Part shown: piece after piece, positions 14,172-20,909 of the stretch | How the letters are laid out: every line of letters begins with the position of its first letter | How positions within the stretch are numbered: position 1 is the stretch's first letter | Assembly (NCBI GenBank): GCA_964385235.1 | Contig: CAYLOD010000025.1 | Span: forward strand, 1-20,909 | Source: Pseudoruminococcus sp964385235 | GTDB lineage: Bacteria; Bacillota; Clostridia; Oscillospirales; Acutalibacteraceae | Direction of reading: 5' to 3' | DNA: 20,909 bases | Notes under the pieces: generated by a model | What the model saw: the letters and a program-made list of their open reading frames with translations, nothing else | Databases searched by the model: none | What the model was told of the DNA's origin: nothing | Translations under genes and position numbers: made by a program

Positions 14172-16190
14172 TTATTTATTTTCTGTGCGCATACGCTCAA
14201 ATTCCTCCTCGTCAATAACGGTTATGCCGAGCGCACGCGCCTTTGTCAGCTTGCTTCCCGCCTCCTCGCCCGTGAGAACGTAGTCGGTTTTTTTAGAAAC
14301 GCTTGACGATGTTTTTCCGCCGAGATGTTCGATTATTTCGGCCGCCTCTGTTCGCTTGTAATTTTTGAGCGTTCCCGTTATTACAAATGTCTTACCCTCA
14401 AAAAGCTCATTTGTTTCGCTTTTTTCTTTTTTGGCTGTTTCGGTATTCAGTCCGATTCTTTTAATCTCCTCAATAAGCCTTTGAGTTTCGGGCAGCCTGA
14501 AGTAGCCGCTGACGCTCTCTGCCATGATTTCCCCGAAGCCGTCTATGGCGGAAATTTCCTCCACGCCTGCCGAGGCGACAGCATCGAGAGAGCCGAACGT
14601 ATCCGCAAGGAGCTTAGCGGCTTTTTGCCCTATATGGCGTATGCCGAGCGCATATATCAAACGATAAAGCTCATTTGATTTTGACCTTTCAATAGCTGAA
14701 ATAAGATTGCCGGCGGATTTATCGCCCATGCGCTCAAGCGACTTTATATCATCTGTTTTCAGACTGTAAAGGTCGAGCGGTGAAGCGATAAGCTTATTCG
14801 CGGCAAGCTGCTCTAATACCGCCGCGCCCAGACCGTCTATGTCCATAGCGTCCCGTGAAACAAAATGAATGAGATGGCGCATAAGCTGCGCGGGACAGTC
14901 TGTGTTGGTACAGCGGAAGGCTGCCTCGCCGACCTCCCTTGTTACGGGCGAGCCGCATGACGGACACAGCTTGGGATATTCAAACGGCGCCGAATTTTCC
15001 GCGTGCTTGGATACGGAAACGACTTCGGGAATTATCTCGCCCGCTTTTCTCAGGACTACAGTGTCGCCTATTCTTAAATCCTTTTCACGGATAAAGTCGA
15101 TATTATGAAGTGTCGCCCTGCTTACGGCGGTTCCCGCGAGCGACACGGGAGAAAATATTCCCGTGGGCGTTAAAACCCCCGTTCTTCCGACGTTTATTTC
15201 AATATCGAGCAGAGTGGTTTCCTTCTCCTCCGGAGGGTATTTGTACGCCTCTGCCCACTTGGGGAACTTTGACGTGCTTCCAAGCTCCGCGCGCTGTGAA
15301 AACGCGTCGACTTTAACTACCGCGCCGTCGGTTTGAAAGTCCAGGGTCTTTCGCGTCTCTCCTATTCTTTCGATTTCGCCAATGACGTCCTCAATATCGG
15401 AAAAACAACTGTAAAACGGCAGAACGGTAAAGCCGAGCTCCCTGAGAAAATCAAGGCTGTCCTTATGGCTGTTAAGTGTCACTCCCTCGATTTGCTGAAT
15501 ATTAAAGACAAAAATGTCGAGTGAACGTTCTTCCGTTATTTTAGAATCCTTTTGCCGAAGTGAGCCCGCCGCGGCATTTCTCGGATTTTTAAACGGCTTT
15601 TCACCGTTTTCATCTTGAGCGGCCGTCAGCCTCATGAACACATCATTCGACATATAGACCTCACCTCGGACCTCAAGATAGGGGATAGGCTTTCTCAGAC
15701 GCATCGGAAGCGTCTTTATTGTCATAAGGTTGTCCGTAATATCCTCGCCCACATTTCCGTCGCCCCGTGTCGATCCCCGCGCAAAAACTCCGTTTCGGTA
15801 TTCGGCGGAAACGGACAGACCGTCGATTTTCGGTTCGACAACATAGACGGGATTAGAAACGGTTTCGCGCACACGCTTGTCAAAATCCCTGATCTCATCA
15901 TGAGAGAATGAATCATGCAGGCTTTCCATGGGTACTGAGTGCTCAACCGGGGCGAACTTTTCGCTTGAGGCGCTGCCTCCCACCATCTGTGTAGGGGAGT
16001 TTGCCGTTATAAGCTCCGGAAAGGCTCCCTCAATATCCTCAAGTTCGCGGAGAAGTTTATCGTATTCAAAGTCGTCGATTTCCGGAGAATCCTCGTTATA
16101 ATATTTTTGATTGTGATAACTGATTATTTCCCGCAGTTCCGCAGCTCTTTTCGCAGCGTCGTTTATGTCCAAAAAAATCATTCCCTTCAT
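14172..16190 (-). CDS. ligA: NAD-dependent DNA ligase LigA
   Basis: Seals nicks in duplex DNA using NAD+; essential in replication and repair. The protein is up to 672 residues, normal for LigA. Order: the NAD-binding Ia domain (YHNQKYYNEDSPEIDDFEYD), adenylation domain with the AMP-accepting Lys121 in EPKIDG, TRGDGNVGEDIT and the OB-fold region. A four-cysteine zinc finger follows (LCPSCGSP then RCTNTDCPAQ), then helix-hairpin-helix repeats (about 460-580) and a C-terminal BRCT domain (FVITGTLKNYKR, KTDYVLTGEEAGSKL). The start is uncertain: the ATG at 16190 has no ribosome site; ATG at 16181 is fused to the GAAGGGA motif; a TTG at 16172, 9 bases after that motif, would give a family-like start just before DINDAAKRAAELR. 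The longest form is listed. A broken gene follows after 19 bases. Confidence 0.96.
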   Translation of the reverse strand: MKGMIFLDINDAAKRAAELREIISYHNQKYYNEDSPEIDDFEYDKLLRELEDIEGAFPELITANSPTQMVGGSASSEKFAPVEHSVPMESLHDSFSHDEIRDFDKRVRETVSNPVYVVEPKIDGLSVSAEYRNGVFARGSTRGDGNVGEDITDNLMTIKTLPMRLRKPIPYLEVRGEVYMSNDVFMRLTAAQDENGEKPFKNPRNAAAGSLRQKDSKITEERSLDIFVFNIQQIEGVTLNSHKDSLDFLRELGFTVLPFYSCFSDIEDVIGEIERIGETRKTLDFQTDGAVVKVDAFSQRAELGSTSKFPKWAEAYKYPPEEKETTLLDIEINVGRTGVLTPTGIFSPVSLAGTAVSRATLHNIDFIREKDLRIGDTVVLRKAGEIIPEVVSVSKHAENSAPFEYPKLCPSCGSPVTREVGEAAFRCTNTDCPAQLMRHLIHFVSRDAMDIDGLGAAVLEQLAANKLIASPLDLYSLKTDDIKSLERMGDKSAGNLISAIERSKSNELYRLIYALGIRHIGQKAAKLLADTFGSLDAVASAGVEEISAIDGFGEIMAESVSGYFRLPETQRLIEEIKRIGLNTETAKKEKSETNELFEGKTFVITGTLKNYKRTEAAEIIEHLGGKTSSSVSKKTDYVLTGEEAGSKLTKARALGITVIDEEEFERMRTENK

Positions 16191-16213
16191 TTGCTGAAGC
16201 TTGCCATAGCATC

Positions 16214-16242
16214 ATTATACTTAATATTATTATCCTCGGCAA
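16214..16242 (-). promoter_or_regulatory. Sigma-A promoter of ligA
   Basis: On the minus strand TTGCCG (16237-16242) and a perfect TATAAT (16214-16219) are 17 bases apart. The start predicted near 16207 leaves a very short leader. An inverted repeat, gcttgcc (16199-16205) and ggcaagc (16238-16244), brackets the promoter, with one arm over the -35 box and the other at the start site. Confidence 0.7.
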
Positions 16243-16319
16243 GCAAAATAATAAAATATGTTCAAAAATTTCTATAAGGCTGCTTTAATAAAGAAAAAGT
16301 AAGATAATTTAAAATGACA

Positions 16320-16348
16320 TTGAAAAATGATACAATATGAGTTATAAT
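16320..16348 (+). promoter_or_regulatory. Sigma-A promoter of the lrp-aminotransferase operon
   Basis: TTGAAA (16320-16325) and a perfect TATAAT (16343-16348) are 17 bases apart. The predicted start is near 16355, about 144 bases before the regulator's ATG. It is divergent from the ligA promoter about 100 bases away. Confidence 0.8.
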
Positions 16349-16354
16349 TATTTA

Positions 16355-16498
16355 AGGAAAATTCGATAAAGAGTTTGCCCCGCCGTTTAAAAGGCGGGAA
16401 TATCTTGCCTAAAGTCATAAGCGAAACGAGTGCATTCGTTTTAAAATACTGCTTTATGTTGACGCCGCTTAACAAATCGCGGCAGAATGGAGATCGTT
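16355..16498 (+). promoter_or_regulatory. Structured 5' leader of the Lrp-family gene
   Basis: This 144-base untranslated leader contains three small hairpins: cccgcc/ggcggg (16379-16384 with 16393-16398), aaacga/tcgttt (16424-16429 with 16436-16441) and gccgc/gcggc (16464-16468 with 16479-16483). The last ends five bases before the GGAG ribosome site. An alternative pairing, aggc (16392-16395) with gcct (16407-16410), would compete with the first hairpin. It does not match any riboswitch consensus I can recall. A regulatory role is inference from length and structure only. Confidence 0.35.
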
Positions 16499-16981
16499 AT
16501 GGATAAACTACTGACTCTTTTAGAGGATAATGCACAGCTTACAGCGTCACAGCTCGCTACCATGCTCGGTGAAAGTGAGGACAAAGTCAAAGGAATGATA
16601 GCGTCGTACAAGGAACAGGGCATTATTAAGGGCACAAGCACCGTTATAGACTATAACAAGGTCGAGGACGCGGGTGTTCAGGCTATAATCGAGATAAAAG
16701 TAACACCAAAGCCCGATACCGGCTTTGACGAGGTCGCCGAAATAGTAGCTTCCTTTGACAATGTAGAAAACGTTTATCTTGCAGCCTCGGCAACGTTCGA
16801 CCTTGTCGCGTTTGTCCGCGGTGAAAACATTCAGGAGGTTTCGCGCTTTGTCGCTAAGCAGCTGTCTACCATAGATTCCGTCATATCGACCGCCACACAC
16901 TTTATTCTCGCGGAATACAAAAAGAGCGGGATCTCCTTTGTTGACAGCGAGGAGTATGAACAAAGGAGTATGGTTCTGTGA
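16499..16981 (+). CDS. Lrp/AsnC-family transcriptional regulator
   Basis: Feast/famine-type regulator that binds DNA as dimers or octamers and senses amino acids. The start at 16499 has GGAG 6 bases upstream; an ATG at 16487 contains that ribosome site and is rejected. The product has 160 residues. The N-terminal helix-turn-helix covers residues 1-50 (LLTLLEDNAQLTASQLATML, then VKGMIASYKEQGIIKG), followed by the linker strand STVIDYNKV. The C-terminal RAM ligand domain covers about 60-145 (AIIEIKVTPKPDTGFDEVA, VENVYLAASATFDLVAFV). The stop overlaps the GTG start of the next aminotransferase gene in a GTGA arrangement, so both are made together. This suggests the regulator controls or responds to the amino acid handled by that enzyme, possibly with autoregulation through its own leader. 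Confidence 0.9.
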   Translation: MDKLLTLLEDNAQLTASQLATMLGESEDKVKGMIASYKEQGIIKGTSTVIDYNKVEDAGVQAIIEIKVTPKPDTGFDEVAEIVASFDNVENVYLAASATFDLVAFVRGENIQEVSRFVAKQLSTIDSVISTATHFILAEYKKSGISFVDSEEYEQRSMVL

Positions 16982-18168
16982 TAGATTACGACAAATTTAT
17001 TAACAACAGGATTTCTATGGTTAAGCCGTCGGGTATCAGAAAGTATTTTGATATAGCTAATGAAATGGATCATGTTATCTCGCTGAGCGTCGGTGAACCT
17101 GACTTCCGTACTCCGTGGCATATCCGTGAGGCGGGAATAGATTCCCTGCAGCGCGGCAAAACATGGTACACTCCGAACAAGGGCTTTTCTGAGCTTCGCC
17201 GTGAGATTTCCTCTTACTTTGAGCGCCGCTTCGATGTGGAATATGACCCGGACAGTCAGGTGCTTGTGACGGTCGGAGGCTCCGAGGCGATAGACTTAGC
17301 TATACGGACTATAATATCCGAGGGCGACGAGGTCCTCATACCCGAGCCGAGCTTTGTGTGCTACAATCCGCTTACAGCAATTGCCGGAGGCATTCCCGTA
17401 ACGATCGAAACCAAGGCGGAGGACGGCTTCAGGCTTACCGCCGAGGAGCTTGAGCGCAGTATAACCCCAAAGTCCAAACTCCTGATTCTTCCTTTTCCGA
17501 ACAATCCGACAGGCGCTGTCATGAGGCGTGAGCACCTTGAGGAGATAGCGGGTGTTGTCCGCAGGCATGATCTTTTTGTGCTTTCGGACGAAATTTATGC
17601 CGAGCTTACATACGGCGATACTCGTCATGTTTCGTTTGCGTCTATTGACGGTATGGCGGAAAGAACGGTTGTTATAAACGGCTTTTCAAAGGCTTATGCG
17701 ATGACGGGCTGGCGGCTCGGATATGCTCTCGCTCCCAAGGAAATCATTGACCAGATGACCAAACTGCACCAATTCGCGATTATGAGCGCGCCGACAACGG
17801 CGCAGTATGCCGCCATTGAGGCTCTCAAAGCGGGCGACGGCGATATCGAATATATGAGAAACGAATACAACATAAGGCGCAGAACCATCGTTGACGGCTT
17901 TACACGGCTTGGACTCACCTGCTTCGAGCCGGAGGGGGCTTTCTATATTTTCCCGTCGATACAGAGTACGGGACTTTCAAGTGATGAGTTCTGCTCCAAT
18001 CTGATCCATTCCCAGCGTGTGGCCGTGATTCCCGGAACGGCGTTTGGTGACTGCGGCGAGGGCTATATAAGGGTTTCATATTCATATTCACTCGGACATA
18101 TTATGGAGGCTCTCGACAGGATCGAAAGGTTCATTGACGCTCCCAATGCCGCTTGCCAAAATGAGTGA
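16978..18168 (+). CDS. Class I/II PLP aminotransferase (aspartate/PatA-like)
   Basis: Cytoplasmic amino group transfer with pyridoxal phosphate; best guess is aspartate, aromatic or N-acetyl-diaminopimelate aminotransferase of the PatA/AspB-like subfamily. The 396-residue protein starts at GTG 16978, overlapping the regulator's stop; AAGGAG lies about 10 bases upstream. Motifs in order: SLSVGEPDFRTP, WYTPNKGFSELR, VTVGGSEAIDLAI (cofactor phosphate loop), PFPNNPTGAV, LSDEIYAELTYG (Asp to pyridine N, Tyr to O3'), the Schiff-base Lys238 in GFSKAYAMTGWRLGY, and IRVSYSYS with the C-terminal carboxylate-binding Arg. It belongs to a different subfamily from the aminotransferase at 4321. Coupling to an Lrp-family regulator fits a role in amino acid synthesis. 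The ispE start follows after 40 bases. Confidence 0.9.
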   Translation: MIDYDKFINNRISMVKPSGIRKYFDIANEMDHVISLSVGEPDFRTPWHIREAGIDSLQRGKTWYTPNKGFSELRREISSYFERRFDVEYDPDSQVLVTVGGSEAIDLAIRTIISEGDEVLIPEPSFVCYNPLTAIAGGIPVTIETKAEDGFRLTAEELERSITPKSKLLILPFPNNPTGAVMRREHLEEIAGVVRRHDLFVLSDEIYAELTYGDTRHVSFASIDGMAERTVVINGFSKAYAMTGWRLGYALAPKEIIDQMTKLHQFAIMSAPTTAQYAAIEALKAGDGDIEYMRNEYNIRRRTIVDGFTRLGLTCFEPEGAFYIFPSIQSTGLSSDEFCSNLIHSQRVAVIPGTAFGDCGEGYIRVSYSYSLGHIMEALDRIERFIDAPNAACQNE

Positions 18169-18208
18169 TGGCGTCTGACGGCAACGTGTGAAAGGATGTA
18201 GCTGAAAT

Positions 18209-19072
18209 ATGAAAGTAAATGTCAACGCTCCCGCGAAAGTTAATCTTTTCCTTGACATAAGAGGAAAGAGGAACGACGGGTATCATATAGTTTCTATGGT
18301 ACTTCAATCCGTTAGCCTTTATGACGAGGTGACGGTTTCAGATACCGACGGCGGTGAGATTTCCGTCTTATGCTCTGACGAAAACGTTCCTCTCGGAGAG
18401 GACAACACCGCTTATAAAGCGGCTGAGCTGTTTTTCAAGGAAAATAATATTGAAAACAGGGGAGTTGAGATCAGAATAAAAAAAAATATCCCCATGGAGG
18501 CGGGCTTGGCGGGAGGAAGCACTGACGCCGCCGCTGTACTACTCGCGATGAACAGGATCTTTGATACTGATTTGTCGAAAAAGGAGCTCGCGGATATTGC
18601 CGCTGATGTCGGAGCCGACGTCCCGTTTTGTGTGTACGGGGGGACTATGACCGCAGGAGGGATAGGGACGATACTAAGCCCGCTCCCGGATCTGCCGGAA
18701 TGTTATTTCGTTATAGTGAAGCCCAAGGTGGGAGTTTCAACTGAAGATGCTTACAAAAAATCAGATTCACCTGAATTTGAGACTGTCAAGAGTATGGACA
18801 TGATAACCGAGGCTATCTGCGAGGGAAATATCAAGAACATTGCCAAAAATCTGTATAATAAATTTGAGGCTGTCACCAATCTGCCCGAAATAGAGGAGAT
18901 AAAGTCTTTTATGCACAAATGCGGAGCTGTCGGCTCCGCTATGACAGGCAGCGGCTCGGCGGTATACGGCATTTTTGATAATGATAACGAGCGTGACGAC
19001 TGCGCGCGCAGACTTGAGGAGCAGTACAAGGATGTATTTACGGCGGAACCTGTTTCAGAGATAACACTGTAA
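18209..19072 (+). CDS. ispE: 4-diphosphocytidyl-2-C-methyl-D-erythritol kinase
   Basis: Fourth step of the non-mevalonate (MEP) isoprenoid pathway: ATP-dependent phosphorylation of CDP-methylerythritol in the cytoplasm. The 287-residue protein has the usual length and GHMP-kinase layout. It opens with NAPAKVNLFLDI, which holds the catalytic-site Lys10, and DGYHIVSMVLQS. The Gly-rich phosphate loop PMEAGLAGGSTDAAA lies at about 95-109, the catalytic Asp137 is in GADVPFC, and MTGSGSAVYGIF lies near the end. AAAGGATG lies 11 bases before the ATG, a slightly long spacing. It lies 40 bases behind the aminotransferase gene and 29 bases before the HAD gene and is probably cotranscribed with both. 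Presence of the MEP pathway agrees with a Clostridia host. Confidence 0.95.
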   Translation: MKVNVNAPAKVNLFLDIRGKRNDGYHIVSMVLQSVSLYDEVTVSDTDGGEISVLCSDENVPLGEDNTAYKAAELFFKENNIENRGVEIRIKKNIPMEAGLAGGSTDAAAVLLAMNRIFDTDLSKKELADIAADVGADVPFCVYGGTMTAGGIGTILSPLPDLPECYFVIVKPKVGVSTEDAYKKSDSPEFETVKSMDMITEAICEGNIKNIAKNLYNKFEAVTNLPEIEEIKSFMHKCGAVGSAMTGSGSAVYGIFDNDNERDDCARRLEEQYKDVFTAEPVSEITL

Positions 19073-19101
19073 ACTAAATAATTTATATGGGAGTTTAGAC
19101 T

Positions 19102-19827
19102 ATGTACAAGAATTATTTTTTTGACCTGTATGGAACATTGGTTGACATTCATACCGACGAGGACAAGAGGAGCCTTTGGAAAGGCTTTAAAAATCTGCTC
19201 GCTATGTATGGCGCAAGGTATAAGACAAAAGAGCTTAAAAACAAATATGCCGAGCTTTGTGAGAAAGAAAGACTTGCCGTCCCTGAGGATAAGTATTCAA
19301 CCGACCCGGAGCCGCAGCTTTTGAATGTGTTTCACAGTCTGCTTACCGAAAAGGGCGCGGAGTGCGGCGACGAACTCGCTCTGTTTTTGGCGGCGGCGTT
19401 CCGCGCCATGTCGCTTAAATATATAAAGCTGTATGACGGCGCGCTTGACCTGCTTCACTCTTTAAAAGAGGCCGGAGGAAAAGTTTATCTACTCACCAAC
19501 GCACAGCGCTCGTTTACCGAACCCGAGCTTCGTCTTTTGGGCATATATGACGAGTTCGACGGCATAGTTATCTCCTCGGACGAGGGCTGCAAAAAACCCG
19601 ATGTTAAGCTGTACAACACTATTATCAAGAGGTATAAGCTTAAAAAGTCTGAAACGATTATGATAGGAAACGACTTCGACTCGGATATAAGAGGCGCGCA
19701 TGACGCGGGAATCGCTTCGCTGTATGTGCATACAAATATATCGCCCGAAATTAAAGGCGAGCTTCTCGCGGATTATGCGGTAATGGACGGAAAACTGAAA
19801 AAAGTAAAGAAAATACTGCTGAAATAA
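19102..19827 (+). CDS. HAD-superfamily hydrolase, YjjG/haloacid-dehalogenase-like
   Basis: Probable small-molecule phosphatase (nucleotidase or sugar phosphatase type); substrate unknown. The product has 241 residues, GGGAG lies 9 bases before the ATG. Motif I is FFDLYGTLVD with nucleophile Asp8. Position +2, normally Asp in phosphatases as general acid, is Tyr10, as in L-2-haloacid dehalogenases. A helical cap covers about residues 18-95, with a Lys- and Glu-rich stretch. Motif II is LLTNAQRS, motif III Lys is in GCKKPDVKLY, and motif IV is MIGNDFDSDIRGAHDAGI with the metal-binding Asp residues. The gene lies between ispE and the TrkA genes on the same strand. The DLYGT form is frequent in clostridial YjjG-like proteins as far as I recall, so true dehalogenase activity should not be assumed. 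Confidence 0.85.
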   Translation: MYKNYFFDLYGTLVDIHTDEDKRSLWKGFKNLLAMYGARYKTKELKNKYAELCEKERLAVPEDKYSTDPEPQLLNVFHSLLTEKGAECGDELALFLAAAFRAMSLKYIKLYDGALDLLHSLKEAGGKVYLLTNAQRSFTEPELRLLGIYDEFDGIVISSDEGCKKPDVKLYNTIIKRYKLKKSETIMIGNDFDSDIRGAHDAGIASLYVHTNISPEIKGELLADYAVMDGKLKKVKKILLK

Positions 19828-19906
19828 TGTTTCAACCTGAACAGGCAAGAAGTTCCACGCCACTTCGGGCGGGGGAGAATGCTATATTCTTCGGAGGATT
19901 TAATAT

Positions 19907-20530
19907 ATGAATATTCTCATAGTCGGCTGCGGCCATCTCGGCGCGGCTCTTGCGAATAAATTTGATAAAAACGGTCATGATGTTTCCGTGGTCGATGATA
20001 ATCCCGACAGCATACAACTGCTCGGGGAGGATTTTGACGGTATTTTTGTTTCCGGCGTCGCTATGGATATGGATATTTTGCGTGATGCGGGCGTTGAGAG
20101 CTGTGACGCGGTAGCGGTCGTGACTTCAGATGATAATCTGAATATTACCGTATCACAGATAGTCAAGAAGTTTTTCGGGGTGGAAAATGTTATCGCCCGT
20201 ATAACCGATTCCTCGCGCGAAAATGTGTTTAAAAAGAAATTCGGACTGAGGACGCTTTGTCAGACAAATTTGTCTGCGAATGCCATGTATGCCGCGATCA
20301 TGGGCATAGGCGATAATGTAACCACCTCTGACGATTCAACCTTTATCATAGATACTATCCGTATAGAGAATGAATATGTCGGCAGATATGTTTCGGAGCT
20401 GCCGCTTAAAAAAGGCGCTAAGCTGTTCGGGGTAAAGCGGAGCAACGGCGATAGAATCATCTGTGACTCGATCGAGGATTTTAAAATCGAAGAGGGCGAC
20501 AGCGCGCTTTTTATCAGCATGGGCACATAA
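19907..20530 (+). CDS. TrkA/KtrA-type potassium uptake regulatory protein (RCK domains)
   Basis: Cytoplasmic gating subunit of a Trk/Ktr potassium transporter; the RCK ring binds nucleotides and opens the membrane partner. The product has 207 residues, with CGGAGG 7-8 bases before the ATG. The TrkA-N Rossmann domain occupies about residues 1-125: ILIVGCGHLGAAL (nucleotide loop Gly7-x-Gly9-x-x-Gly12), VSVVDDN with the acidic residue that contacts the ribose, and DAVAVVTSDDNLNITVSQI. The smaller TrkA-C domain covers about 135-207 (YVSELPLKKGAKLFGVKR, EEGDSALFI). One N and one C domain is the KtrA-like layout, half of E. coli TrkA. A second such gene follows after 44 bases; the membrane subunit (TrkH/KtrB) is expected beyond the window. 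Confidence 0.9.
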   Translation: MNILIVGCGHLGAALANKFDKNGHDVSVVDDNPDSIQLLGEDFDGIFVSGVAMDMDILRDAGVESCDAVAVVTSDDNLNITVSQIVKKFFGVENVIARITDSSRENVFKKKFGLRTLCQTNLSANAMYAAIMGIGDNVTTSDDSTFIIDTIRIENEYVGRYVSELPLKKGAKLFGVKRSNGDRIICDSIEDFKIEEGDSALFISMGT

Positions 20531-20574
20531 AGCTTTAGGATTGATACGATATTAGTTTTAAATGGTGATGAAAT

Positions 20575-20909
20575 ATGAAAGTTATTATAGCAGGCGGAGG
20601 AAGACTGGGCTACAATTTAGCCAGGAATCTTATTGACAGGCGCTATGATGTAACAGTTATAGAAATATCGAAGGCAGCCTGCAAAAAGCTTGCCAACGAG
20701 CTCGGCATAGAGGTTATATACGGCGACGCCACACATATAGAAACTCTCCGCGACATAAATACAAGAGATGCCGGCTGCTTTATCGCTGTCACAGGCAGGG
20801 ATCAGGATAATATAGTAGCCTCTCAGCTCGCTAAAAACGAGCTTTCGATAAAAAAGGTTATTGCCCGCGCAAATAACCCGAGAAACCTTGAGGCCATGCG
20901 GCGCATGGA
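20575..20909 (+). CDS. Second TrkA-N domain protein, cut by the window end
   Basis: The ATG at 20575 (GGTGATG upstream) opens MKVIIAGGGRLGYNLARNLI, a Rossmann nucleotide loop GxGxxG, followed by YDVTVIEISKAACKKLANEL, GIEVIYGDATH and FIAVTGRDQDNIVASQLAKN. These are typical of TrkA-N domains and similar in plan to, but clearly diverged from, the preceding gene. The reading frame is still open at 20909 after 111 codons, so length and the presence of a TrkA-C domain are unknown. Together the pair looks like two RCK subunits of one potassium uptake system, which might assemble as a heteromeric ring or work in alternative states. Confidence 0.88.
   Translation, partial: MKVIIAGGGRLGYNLARNLIDRRYDVTVIEISKAACKKLANELGIEVIYGDATHIETLRDINTRDAGCFIAVTGRDQDNIVASQLAKNELSIKKVIARANNPRNLEAMRRM

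Noticed and set aside
16456..16506. 17-codon leader reading frame overlapping the Lrp gene start, possible leader peptide
   Set aside because: No ribosome site and no run of regulatory codons; it is probably accidental.

Overview
The window looks like a chromosomal segment of a low-to-mid GC, anaerobic, Gram-positive Clostridia, most likely Oscillospiraceae/Ruminococcaceae (gut or rumen type). The signs are Sec lipoproteins with LxxC lipoboxes, AGGAGG-type ribosome sites, an MEP-pathway gene (ispE), a Rex redox repressor, a eukaryote-type NADP isocitrate dehydrogenase, and a surface-anchored type I pullulanase. The family-level placement is inference. I saw no rRNA, tRNA, transposase, phage gene or CRISPR array.

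Layout. Bases 1-5604 are read from the minus strand: the start of a truncated gene with a 15-bp tandem repeat (PGGTE pentapeptides), an SGNH-hydrolase-like lipoprotein, the secD-secF translocase pair, and a PLP aspartate-type aminotransferase. Each complete unit is followed by an intrinsic terminator. Bases 5809-9212 are on the plus strand: a small lipoprotein and a 950-residue secreted pullulanase with a C-terminal membrane anchor. Bases 9318-13255 are on the minus strand: acn-icd, the first oxidative steps from citrate to 2-oxoglutarate, then rex. The rex promoter appears to sit inside the acn-icd terminator. Bases 13465-16190 hold ligA followed by a broken gene that carries three in-frame stops and one frameshift. 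From 16320 on, everything is on the plus strand: an Lrp/AsnC regulator with a 140-nt structured leader, translationally coupled to a second aminotransferase, then ispE, a HAD hydrolase and two tandem TrkA/KtrA-type potassium-uptake regulatory proteins. The second of these runs off the window.

How the genes relate. Most are housekeeping: protein export (secDF), DNA ligation (ligA), isoprenoid precursor synthesis (ispE), and glutamate-family carbon supply (acn, icd, aminotransferases, Lrp-type regulator). The pullulanase is the clear niche gene, for starch, pullulan or glycogen use at the cell surface. Rex next to acn-icd suggests the NADH/NAD balance and the oxidative TCA arm are managed together, although I found no convincing Rex operator.

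I did not find a clear new multi-gene system. The items most worth a second look are the nonsense-riddled gene behind ligA, the rex promoter/terminator overlap, the poly-lysine SecF tail, the lrp leader and the PGGTE repeat gene at the left edge.
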